Assembly (NCBI GenBank): GCA_041485845.1
Contig: JBGPKH010000146.1
Location: forward strand, 1 to 16,024
From: OMOG01 sp041485845
GTDB taxonomy: Bacteria; Acidobacteriota; Terriglobia; Bryobacterales; Bryobacteraceae
DNA: 16,024 nucleotides
Reading direction: 5' to 3'
Part shown: piece by piece, positions 7,530-14,720 of the stretch
Numbering within the stretch: position 1 is the first letter of the stretch
Layout of the letters: each line of letters begins with the position of its first letter
The notes under the pieces: model-generated
What the model was told of the DNA's origin: nothing
The model's database searches: none
Seen by the model: only the letters and a program-made list of their open reading frames with translations
Made by a program: the position numbers and the translations under genes

Positions 7530-7588
7530 GCTCCGCTCCGAGCCGCGGCTCCGCTCCGAGCCGGTCCTCCGCTCCGATCCGAGCCGCG
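7530..7588. repeat. Three tandem copies of a ~19-bp CTCCGCTCCGA-type repeat
   Basis: Three near-identical GC-rich units (7530-7547, 7548-7566, 7567-7588) share CTCCGCTCCGA followed by GCCG; the third has an extra four bases. They lie between the sulfatase and the next gene, in non-coding DNA. Confidence 0.6.
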
Positions 7589-7616
7589 ACCATAGGGAGC
7601 GGTCTTCCCGGCCGTC

Positions 7617-7625
7617 TGTTAGAAT
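7617..7625 (+). promoter_or_regulatory. Possible extended -10 promoter element
   Basis: TGTTAGAAT resembles an extended -10 (TGnTAnAAT) about 54 bases before the next start codon. No clear -35 accompanies it, so this is a weak call. Confidence 0.28.
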
Positions 7626-7678
7626 AGTTTTGACTTATCAGGTCTGAATATCTTGATCCAAGACGGGAGAAATCGACG

Positions 7679-9130
7679 ATGAAGAACTGGTTCGGGCGGC
7701 GCTCGTTTTTGAAGTCGGCGGCGGGAGTGTTCGGCGCCTCGTTTTGGGCGGACGAAACCATTGAAGCGTACCAGCAGAACGTGCCCACGGCATCCAGGCC
7801 CTCGGAGCTGAGGATCACGGATGTGCGGATGGCCATGGCCCCGGTAGGCGGCGGGCTCATCCGCCTCGACACCAACCAGGTCATCTACGGCATCGGCGAG
7901 AATCGCGACGGCGCCAGCCGGAACTACGTCATGGAACTGAAGCGCCTGGTGGTCGGCGAGAACCCCTGCAGCATGGACAAGGTCTTTCGCAAGATCAAGC
8001 AGTTCGGGTACCACGCGCGGCAGGGCGGCGGGGTTTCGGGCATGGAGATGGCGCTCTGGGACCTCGCCGGCAAGGCTTACAACGTGCCGGTCTTCCAGAT
8101 GCTCGGCGGCAGGTTCCGCGACCGCATCCGGGTTTACTGCGACACTCCGGATTCGAGCAATCCGAGTGTCTTCGCCCAGCGCGTCAAGCGGCGCAAAGAA
8201 GAGGGCTTCACCTGGTTCAAGTGCGATCTGGGGACCCCGATGCTGGCGAGTGTCCCCGGGACGATGAGCTATCCCGCGGGGGCGGACATCGGTGTGTTCA
8301 TCCGGCCGCAGGGACAGGCGAGCGGGGCGCAGCCATCGGCCGGCGGCGGGCGTGGTCCGGCGGCGGGCGGCGGCCGCGGCGCGGGCGGCGGTCCTCCCAC
8401 GGGCCCGCGCAATCTCCCGGTGCAACACATGTTCACGGGTCTCGAGCTGACGGGTAATGGAATCGACGTGCTCTGCTCGTATCTCGCCAAAATCCGCGAG
8501 GCGATCGGGTACGATATCCCGCTCTCCACCGATCATTTCGGACATTTCGGCGTCAACTCCGCCATCCGGCTGGGCAAGGCGTTCGAGAAGTTCAACCTGG
8601 CCTGGATGGAAGATCTCATCCCGTGGCAGAACACCGAGCTGCTGAAGAAGATCACCGACTCCATCGACGTGCCGACGCTCACCGGCGAGGACATCTACCT
8701 CAAAGAGGATTTCATCAACCTGGCCCGGACCCATGCGGTGGACATGCTCCAGCCGGACATCGCCACCTCCGGCGGGATTCTCGAAACCCACAAGATCGGC
8801 GACGCCCTTCAGGAGTATGGCGTGCCCATGGTGCTGCACATGGCGAACTCGCCCGTGTCGGCTTTTGCCAGCGCGCATGTCGCCGCGGCCACGGAGAACT
8901 TCCTGGTGCTCGAAAACCACTCGGTCGATATGCCCGCGTGGAGCGATATCGTGGATGGCGTGGAGAAGCCCATCGTGAACAAGGGCTACATCACGGTGCC
9001 GCAGGGTCCCGGGCTGGGCTTCCAGCTCAACGAAGAGGCGCTCAAGAAGGCGCTGCGCGAGCCGGGTTACTTCGAGCCCACGCCCCAGTGGGACAGCAAG
9101 GAACGCATCAACGACCGGCTCTGGAGCTAG
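7679..9130 (+). CDS. Tat-exported enolase-superfamily enzyme (mandelate racemase subgroup) with Gly-rich insertion
   Basis: This enzyme abstracts a proton alpha to a carboxylate, probably on a sugar acid, by racemisation or dehydration (483 aa). The N-terminus has a Tat motif (GRRSFLKSAAG), so it is likely exported. Metal ligands Asp285 (STDHFG), Glu311 (WMEDL) and Glu337 (GEDIY) are spaced 26 and 26, as in mandelate racemase. His387 and Asp360 lie 50 and 23 residues after Glu337, matching the racemase His-Asp dyad. Lys181 (FKCD) sits where the K-x-K motif is expected, but the second Lys is Asp. Between Lys181 and Asp285, residues ~211-243 are a Gly/Pro/Arg-rich low-complexity insertion. GGGAGA eight bases upstream fixes ATG 7679. 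The substrate cannot be read from the sequence. The gene follows the sulfatase after 172 bases and may share its role in polysaccharide breakdown. Confidence 0.87.
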   Translation: MKNWFGRRSFLKSAAGVFGASFWADETIEAYQQNVPTASRPSELRITDVRMAMAPVGGGLIRLDTNQVIYGIGENRDGASRNYVMELKRLVVGENPCSMDKVFRKIKQFGYHARQGGGVSGMEMALWDLAGKAYNVPVFQMLGGRFRDRIRVYCDTPDSSNPSVFAQRVKRRKEEGFTWFKCDLGTPMLASVPGTMSYPAGADIGVFIRPQGQASGAQPSAGGGRGPAAGGGRGAGGGPPTGPRNLPVQHMFTGLELTGNGIDVLCSYLAKIREAIGYDIPLSTDHFGHFGVNSAIRLGKAFEKFNLAWMEDLIPWQNTELLKKITDSIDVPTLTGEDIYLKEDFINLARTHAVDMLQPDIATSGGILETHKIGDALQEYGVPMVLHMANSPVSAFASAHVAAATENFLVLENHSVDMPAWSDIVDGVEKPIVNKGYITVPQGPGLGFQLNEEALKKALREPGYFEPTPQWDSKERINDRLWS

Positions 9131-9133
9131 GTG

Positions 9134-9195
9134 GGACAGGCCTCCCGGCCTGTCCAGAGCGGGCTGACAACCTGGACAGGCCGGGAGGCCTGTCC
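9134..9195. repeat. Paired REP-like hairpins in inverted orientation between convergent genes
   Basis: Two 22-base arms, 9134-9155 and 9174-9195, are perfect reverse complements, separated by 18 bases. Each arm is itself a hairpin with a 9-base stem (GGACAGGCC/GGCCTGTCC) and a 4-base loop. The unit fills the 69-base gap between two convergent stop codons almost exactly. It may act as a bidirectional terminator or mRNA stabiliser, but there is no T-tract. It resembles paired REP elements (BIME-like). Confidence 0.75.
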
Positions 9196-9199
9196 TACG

Positions 9200-9760
9200 C
9201 TACCAATAGCTTTCGAAGATCGGCTTGCGGCAGGCTTTGCAGAATTCCGCGCCTTTCACGTCGAGGCGCTCCACGGCGTGACTGGAAGCCATCACGCAGC
9301 GCCAGTCGGAGCAGTGGCGCAGGCCGAAGGTGTGTCCCAATTCGTGGCTGGCCTCTTTGACCAGGCGTTCGCGTAAGAGGTCCTCGCGCGGGGGCATGCC
9401 GTAGTGCTCTTCGGCCAGGCGGGCAGTGGATACCACGGCGCAGGCGCCGTCCAACTGCGCCTCGCCGAAGACGAAGGTGAGCACGGGGACGAACAGATCG
9501 CCGGACGTCACTCCGAGGACCCGGGAGTCGGGGTCGCCGGTCCGCTCGAGGCGCTGGAGGATCGCGGTCGAGTAATGCTGCCGGCGCTGTTCATCGTAGG
9601 CGAATGCGATGTCGAAGGTCTCCGGCCGAATCCGGCATGGCACGCGGAAAGTGCGCGCCAGCGCTATAGCCAGGTGCTCCAGCCGGTCCAGTCCCAACCC
9701 GTCATTACTTAATCCCTGCTGAGGGACCGTGATGAGCGGGATCAGATGGATCGGCTTCAC
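9200..9760 (-). CDS. amzA: Archaemetzincin zinc metalloprotease
   Basis: This is a small zinc peptidase of the archaemetzincin family (186 aa, the family's usual size). The catalytic motif H139-E-L-G-H-T-F-G-L-R-H149 binds the active-site zinc. Immediately after it, C150-x4-C155 plus C174-x2-C177 form the family's second, structural zinc site; Met157 sits at the expected Met-turn. There is no signal peptide, so it is probably cytosolic. The start is GTG 9760, whose GTGA overlaps the stop codon of the NtrC-type regulator by four bases, so translation is probably coupled. The physiological substrate of this family is not established. Its place at the end of a redox-sensing operon is the main clue to its role here. 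Confidence 0.9.
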   Translation of the reverse strand: MKPIHLIPLITVPQQGLSNDGLGLDRLEHLAIALARTFRVPCRIRPETFDIAFAYDEQRRQHYSTAILQRLERTGDPDSRVLGVTSGDLFVPVLTFVFGEAQLDGACAVVSTARLAEEHYGMPPREDLLRERLVKEASHELGHTFGLRHCSDWRCVMASSHAVERLDVKGAEFCKACRKPIFESYW

Positions 9761-11121
9761 CGCATTCCATAGCGGCGGAGTTTGTTGTACAGCGTGGTGC
9801 GGTCGATATCCAGGATCCGCGCGGCCCGCGACAGGTTGTGCTGGGTTTCGCGGAGGATGCGCTCGATGTGGACGCGCTCCACGTCGTCCAGGGTCTTGCC
9901 GCCCTTGAGCTCGTCCACCTGGAACTGGAAGGAAAAATCGGACGGCCGGATTTCGGCGCCGCGTCCGACTACCAGGGCGCGCTCCACGGCGTTTTCCAGC
10001 TCGCGGACGTTGCCCGGCCAGTCGTGCCGCATCAGGACCTCCAGCGCTTCCGCCGATATGGCGGGCATGGCGCGGCTGGTGGCCATGCAGAACTTGTTGA
10101 GGAAGTGGTTCACCAGGAGCGGTATGTCCTCGCGGCGGTCGCGCAGAGGCGGAATTTCGATGCAGAAGACGTGCAACCGGTAGTAGAGGTCGGGGCGGAA
10201 GGTCCCCGCCTTGACCAGGGCTTCGAGGTTCTTGTTGGTGGCGGCGACGCAGCGGAAATCCACCTTGATCTGCTGATTGCCGCCCACGCGCACAATTTCC
10301 TTTTCCTGGAGCACGCGCAGCAGGTCGGTTTGCGTCTTCAGGCTGATGTCGCTGATCTCGTCGAGAAAGACGGTGCCGCCGTCGGCCACTTCGAACTTGC
10401 CTTTCTTGCGGAACTGCGCGCCGGTGAAGGAGCCTTTCTCGTGCCCGAAGAGCTCGCTTTCGAGCAGGGTCTCGGTGAGCGCGCCGCAGTGAATGGTGAC
10501 CATGGGCATGTAGCGCCGCGGGCCCGCCGCATGAATGGCGCGCGCCACTACTTCCTTGCCGGTGCCGCTTTCACCGGTAATGAGCACAGTGGCTTCGGCG
10601 GACGCCACCATTTCGATCAGCTCGGTCACCTTCTTCATCGCGGGGCTCGTACCGATGAGCTCGGTCGACGGAGAGGCCTCCCGAAGGTTTTCGCGCAGGC
10701 GCACCACTTCGCGCCGCGCGCGCTGGTGTTCGAGCGCGTTGGCGACCAGGTGCGACAGCTCGTCCGGATCCACCGGTTTGGTGATGTAATCGTACGCCCC
10801 GTGCTTGAGGGCCATCACGGCAGTCTCGACCGACGCGTACCCGGTCATGATGATCACGGTGAGGTCGGGATCGGCCTCGCGCAGGCGCGACTGTAGCTCC
10901 ATGCCGTCCATGCCGGGCATTTTGATATCGAGCAGCGCGATATCGAACTCCATCTGCTGGACGATCTCCAGCGCTTCGCGGGCGCCGCCGGCGGGCTTCG
11001 CCGTATAGCCCTCGCTCGTAAACCACTTGCCGAGCGAATCACGCACCACCAATTCGTCATCGACGATCAGAATCCTGCCCTTGGTTTTGATTGCTGACGT
11101 GGGCTCTGTCATGGTTGCCAT
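9757..11121 (-). CDS. NtrC-family sigma-54-dependent response regulator
   Basis: This activator of sigma-54 promoters is the partner of the histidine kinase encoded 25 bases upstream (454 aa). The receiver domain spans residues ~15-130, with the acidic pair Asp21-Asp22, phospho-acceptor Asp65 (IALLDIKMPG), Thr93 and Lys115. The AAA+ domain spans ~153-380. It has Walker A GESGTGKE (183-190), the sigma-54 contact loop as GSFTGA (230-235) instead of the common GAFTGA, and Walker B TVFLDE (Asp254-Glu255). The C-terminal Fis-type helix-turn-helix (LSRAARILDIDRTTLYNKLR) covers ~430-449. ATG 11121 has GGAGG six bases upstream. A sigma-54-like promoter lies before the first gene of the operon, so autoregulation is plausible. 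Confidence 0.95.
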   Translation of the reverse strand: MATMTEPTSAIKTKGRILIVDDELVVRDSLGKWFTSEGYTAKPAGGAREALEIVQQMEFDIALLDIKMPGMDGMELQSRLREADPDLTVIIMTGYASVETAVMALKHGAYDYITKPVDPDELSHLVANALEHQRARREVVRLRENLREASPSTELIGTSPAMKKVTELIEMVASAEATVLITGESGTGKEVVARAIHAAGPRRYMPMVTIHCGALTETLLESELFGHEKGSFTGAQFRKKGKFEVADGGTVFLDEISDISLKTQTDLLRVLQEKEIVRVGGNQQIKVDFRCVAATNKNLEALVKAGTFRPDLYYRLHVFCIEIPPLRDRREDIPLLVNHFLNKFCMATSRAMPAISAEALEVLMRHDWPGNVRELENAVERALVVGRGAEIRPSDFSFQFQVDELKGGKTLDDVERVHIERILRETQHNLSRAARILDIDRTTLYNKLRRYGMR

Positions 11122-11146
11122 TGCGTTCCTCCCTGGTGAATCCTCG

Positions 11147-12733
11147 TTACCCTACCGCTACTGCCGTCGTGACCGGCAGCGCCACCCTGAATTCCGTTCC
11201 TTCTCCTGGCGTGGAGCGGACCGAGATTTCGCCCGCGTGCTGCTCCACGATGCTGTGTGCCACGGCCAAACCGAGGCCGGTGCGGTTCTGATCCTCCTTC
11301 GTGGTGAAGAAAGGATCGAAAATTCGCGGCAGCACATCCACCGGGATGCCGCTGCCGGTGTCCTTGATGCATACCGCGGAATGCTCCCCCGCGGTGTCGA
11401 AGCTGGTGGAAACTTCCAGAGTGCCGCCCTTGGGCATGGCCTCCGACGCGTTGACCATGAGCACCAGGATCACCTGTTGGATCTGGTTGGCGTCGCACTC
11501 CACCGGCGGCAGCCCTTCGGCTAACGCCTCTTTCAGCGCGATGTTCTGCATGTCCAGCTTGTGCTTCACCAGCAGGACGGCGCGGTGGACGATGGTGTTC
11601 AGGTCGTTGGGCTCCCGATGGCTGGGCGCCTGGCGCGAAAACGTCAACAAATTCTTGACCAGGTCGCCGCAGCGCTTGCTCTCGCGTTCGATGGTATGCA
11701 CCTGTTCCACAAGCTCGTCGCGGCCCGCGATCTCGTGCTTCAACAACTCGCGCGACACCAGCCGCGCATAGGTCAGGATGCCGAACAGCGGGTTGTTGAT
11801 TTCGTGCGCCACGGTGGCGGCAAGTTTGCCGATGGAAGCCATCTTCTCCGAGCTGAGGAGCGTTTTGTACACGCGCTCCAGCTCGGCCGTCTTGCGGCGC
11901 ACCTGCTCTTCGATCCTCGCCTGCACGCCGGCCACCTGGGCGGTCATCTTGTTGAAGGATTCCGCCAGGTCTCCCAGCTCGTCGGCGGACCCGACGGGCA
12001 GACGGTAATCCAGGTCGCCGCCGGCCACGCGGTGAGTGCCATCCATCAGCTCTTTGACCGGCCGGTAGACCACCACCCACATGAACAGGACTGCGGTTCC
12101 GCAGCCAAAGAGGATCGCGGCGGCCAGGAGCCAGGTCAACGTGGCCGCGTTCTGCGCCATCTGGGTGTCCAGGGTGTCCAACGAGAGATTGGCATCAATC
12201 ACTCCCAGGATCCGCTGGTTCGCCGGGTGTACGTGGCAGGCGGCGTTGGAGCATTCCGGAGAGTTGTCGATGGGGCGCATCACCGCGGCCACGTGGTGGC
12301 CCTGCTTGTCCCAGAACATGCGGGCGCGGTCGGTCCGGTTCAGCTTCGTCTGGGGCGCCGATTGTGCGTGGCAGGTGTAACAGGCCTCATTGGTCTTGTT
12401 GACCACGGTGTTGACCTCACGCGCCTCGGTGGAAATGGTGATGCGGCCTTCCTTATTGAAGATGCGGATGCGCTGGATTCCGGGCTCGGCGCCCAGCTCC
12501 TGGATGATGTGGTGGAGGGCCTCCCGGTCGTCGCGCAGCATTTCGTAGCGGGTGCTCCGCAGGATCAGGTCCGTGATGCGGTCGGCTGACAGATTCACCA
12601 GGTCCAGCGACTGCCTGCGCGCCAGGCGCAGGTTGATCCAGCCGAACAACGCGAAGAAGGCCGCCGTGCTCGCGACGACGCACACGGCGAGCTTGGCGAC
12701 CAGTCCCAGGCGAAATGTCTTGCCGAGCCTCAT
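11147..12733 (-). CDS. Diheme c-type cytochrome sensor histidine kinase
   Basis: This is a membrane sensor kinase with a heme-binding periplasmic domain (528 aa). TM1 is about residues 13-34 and TM2 about 198-222. The periplasmic domain between them holds a classic heme c motif, C118-Y-T-C121-H122, and a second, wider site, C161-S-N-A-A-C166-H167 (CX4CH). Then come a HAMP domain (~223-276), a coiled stretch, HisKA with His310 (KLAATVAHEINNPL) and HATPase_c with Asn428 (VNASEAM), D458TGSG and the TGLGLA box. Heme should sense redox state or a small gas ligand in the periplasm and control phosphorylation of the NtrC-type partner. ATG 12733 overlaps the NrfD stop codon (ATGA). The open frame continues far upstream to 13549 but is only a shadow of nrfD there. 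Heme attachment is predicted from motifs. Confidence 0.92.
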   Translation of the reverse strand: MRLGKTFRLGLVAKLAVCVVASTAAFFALFGWINLRLARRQSLDLVNLSADRITDLILRSTRYEMLRDDREALHHIIQELGAEPGIQRIRIFNKEGRITISTEAREVNTVVNKTNEACYTCHAQSAPQTKLNRTDRARMFWDKQGHHVAAVMRPIDNSPECSNAACHVHPANQRILGVIDANLSLDTLDTQMAQNAATLTWLLAAAILFGCGTAVLFMWVVVYRPVKELMDGTHRVAGGDLDYRLPVGSADELGDLAESFNKMTAQVAGVQARIEEQVRRKTAELERVYKTLLSSEKMASIGKLAATVAHEINNPLFGILTYARLVSRELLKHEIAGRDELVEQVHTIERESKRCGDLVKNLLTFSRQAPSHREPNDLNTIVHRAVLLVKHKLDMQNIALKEALAEGLPPVECDANQIQQVILVLMVNASEAMPKGGTLEVSTSFDTAGEHSAVCIKDTGSGIPVDVLPRIFDPFFTTKEDQNRTGLGLAVAHSIVEQHAGEISVRSTPGEGTEFRVALPVTTAVAVG

Positions 12734-13899
12734 CCGATGGCGACGGAGTCTGCCTCCTTTTCTTCCATTTCGGCGGGCGCGCGCTCCGGCGAGTGCGCCT
12801 CGAAAATGGGGAAGTATTGAGCGACCGCGCGGAAGATGGCGAAGCCCGCCGCGACAATCGAGAGGGTGATGGCGATTTCGCTCCACCGCGGAACGTAATG
12901 CGTGCCGGAGCCCGCCTCGAGCCCGGTGGTGCCGACGTTCAGCCGGTTGGCGATGAACCCGAACACCACCATGACGGCGCAGGCATAGAGAGCGCCCGGC
13001 CGCATCCGCACCCTGGCTTGATACAGGAGCACCGTGGGAATGGCCATCAGCGCAATCTCCAGCGCAAACAGCCAGGTTTCCATGCGGTTCTGGGTCAGCA
13101 GCGCGAAGGCCTGGCGGTGGCTCAGGTCCAGGAAGCGGATCCAAAGATACACGCTCATCACTACTGCCAGGACCCGTGCCAGACTGGCGAGGAGCGGCAG
13201 TTCCAGGGCGCGTCCGAACGCCCGGCTGCTGTGCCACGATTCGAAGATGGTCATGGCCAGCCCCACCGCGATGGCCGAAACGTAGAACAGCAGCGGCAGG
13301 AGGGGACTGTACCACAGCGGATACAGCTTCTGCGGCACGATGAGGAACAGGCTTCCCAGCGAGCTCTGGTGGAGGGTGGAGAGCAGCACGCCCACAATCA
13401 TGAGCGGCACCGAGATCTTGTGGATCCACGCCAGCGGCTTGTGCAGGCCGAACTTTTCGAAAACCACCGGGAGGAATTCGAGGAAGACCACCGTGGTGTA
13501 CAGGGTGACGCACCAGGCCACCTCGAACATCACCGAGTGCGGGTTCCACATGACCAGTGGATGCCAGAGGCGTTCCGGGTGTCCCAGGTCATAGAGCAGC
13601 CCGACCACTACCAAGAGATAGCCCAGGAAGGCGGTCAGGATGGCCGGCCGCAGCACCGGCTGGTAACGCTCGATTTTGAAGATATGGACGATGGCCACCA
13701 GCGTGAATCCGCCGGAGGCCAGGCCGACGCCGCACATGACGTCGAACGCGATCCAGAGTCCCCACGGGAACTGGTCGCTGAGATTGGTGGAGCCGCCGAG
13801 TCCGTAGAATACGCGCAGATACGTGGCGTAGAGGCCGCTCAGCATGACGGCCGCGAAGATCGCGCGCCAGACCGTAATCTTAGGGAATTTGCGCGGCAT
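12730..13899 (-). CDS. NrfD/HybB-type polytopic membrane subunit
   Basis: This integral membrane protein of the NrfD/HybB/PsrC family exchanges electrons with membrane quinones and works with a four-cluster Fe-S protein (389 aa, HybB-like size, about ten hydrophobic segments). Visible signatures are FPWGLWIAFDVMCGVGLASG near TM2, a helix with YDLGHPERLWHPLVMWNPHS, HQSSLGSLFLI mid-protein, and RWSEIAITLS near the end, all typical of the HybB branch. ATG 13899 overlaps the stop of the Fe-S gene by one base (TGATG). A GTG one codon earlier (13902) has better spacing from the AGGAGG ribosome site, so the protein may have one more residue. The Fe-S gene before it and the sensor kinase after it make a tight operon. 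Confidence 0.92.
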   Translation of the reverse strand: MPRKFPKITVWRAIFAAVMLSGLYATYLRVFYGLGGSTNLSDQFPWGLWIAFDVMCGVGLASGGFTLVAIVHIFKIERYQPVLRPAILTAFLGYLLVVVGLLYDLGHPERLWHPLVMWNPHSVMFEVAWCVTLYTTVVFLEFLPVVFEKFGLHKPLAWIHKISVPLMIVGVLLSTLHQSSLGSLFLIVPQKLYPLWYSPLLPLLFYVSAIAVGLAMTIFESWHSSRAFGRALELPLLASLARVLAVVMSVYLWIRFLDLSHRQAFALLTQNRMETWLFALEIALMAIPTVLLYQARVRMRPGALYACAVMVVFGFIANRLNVGTTGLEAGSGTHYVPRWSEIAITLSIVAAGFAIFRAVAQYFPIFEAHSPERAPAEMEEKEADSVAIG

Positions 13900-14642
13900 C
13901 ACCGCTTGCCCTCCTTACGCTCGACTTCGGCGCGGCGGTTGGTGATCCACCAGATGCCGCCCAACAGGACCGAACCGGTGGAGACCACGTCCGGCACCAG
14001 CTCCAGCACGCGCCAGGTGGTCTCGGGCAACGGTTCCTGCGACACGTTGGTGCGCAGCCCAATCTGCTCGAATGGCACCGCCGACAGGTACAGCACCGAC
14101 GTGCCGCCCACTTCCGTGAGGCCGTAGATCTTCCCGAAATACTGGTCGGGCTTTTCGGCGATGCGCTTGCGCGCCTCGGTCACCAGGGCGTCGCGGTCGC
14201 CGTTCAGCGTGGCGCCCACGGGACAAGCCTCGGTACACGCGGTCACCTTGCCCTGGCTCTGCCGCTGGTAGCACATGTCGCACTTCCGCACCCGGGGAAG
14301 GCGCTTCGACCACTCGTACGCCGGCGCCTGGAACGGGCATGCCTGCATGCAATAACGGCAGCCCATGCATTTCTCGGCGTCGTAGGTCACCGGGCCAAGG
14401 GCGGTTTTCTGCAACGCGCCCACGGGGCAGACGGAAGCGCACGCCGGCTGGATGCAGTTCATGCACAGCCTGCGGCCGAACCTGTCCCCGTGCGTCTCGA
14501 TGGCGGTGAGCTTGTGCGCGGAGATCTTCTCTTCCGCCGCTATTTTGTCGTCGTAGGGCAGACCCCAACGCTCGGCGCAGGCTCCTTCGCAGGCCTTACA
14601 CCCGATGCAGAGGGTGCTGTCGTATAAGATGGCTCTCGACAT
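13899..14642 (-). CDS. Four-[4Fe-4S] ferredoxin-like electron-transfer subunit (HybA/FdnH type)
   Basis: This is an electron-wire subunit that passes electrons to or from the NrfD-type partner (247 aa). Sixteen cysteines form four cluster sets: C12/15/18/22, C60/63/68/72, C92/95/98/102 and C121/124/136/140. That is the HybA/FdnH/DmsB pattern, including the wide spacing in the last set. Residues ~213-234 form a single C-terminal membrane helix followed by basic residues, as in HybA and FdnH. There is no Tat signal peptide (it starts MSRAILYDST). The cluster domain therefore either faces the cytoplasm or is carried across by a Tat-bearing partner not seen here. The start has a GAGG-type site upstream. 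The molybdopterin or NiFe catalytic subunit that such proteins usually serve is absent from the window. Confidence 0.92.
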   Translation of the reverse strand: MSRAILYDSTLCIGCKACEGACAERWGLPYDDKIAAEEKISAHKLTAIETHGDRFGRRLCMNCIQPACASVCPVGALQKTALGPVTYDAEKCMGCRYCMQACPFQAPAYEWSKRLPRVRKCDMCYQRQSQGKVTACTEACPVGATLNGDRDALVTEARKRIAEKPDQYFGKIYGLTEVGGTSVLYLSAVPFEQIGLRTNVSQEPLPETTWRVLELVPDVVSTGSVLLGGIWWITNRRAEVERKEGKR

Positions 14643-14720
14643 ATAATAAGACCCTCAACTCCCTTTTTAGCAGAATTCGCAGTCAATGTGTAGCAAAACT
14701 TTACAGATTCCGGACCGGAG

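Noticed and set aside
9838..10896. A 352-codon plus-strand frame opposite the response regulator
   Set aside because: It is antisense to a clear NtrC-type gene, has no ribosome site and no recognisable domain.
11109..12080. A long minus-strand frame overlapping the kinase
   Set aside because: Arg/Gly-rich shadow frame of the kinase catalytic region, common in GC-rich DNA.
12733..13549. Upstream extension of the histidine kinase frame to 800 codons
   Set aside because: It lies wholly inside nrfD in another frame and reads as arginine/histidine/proline-rich shadow. The ATGA overlap start at 12733 gives a proper N-terminus and TM1.
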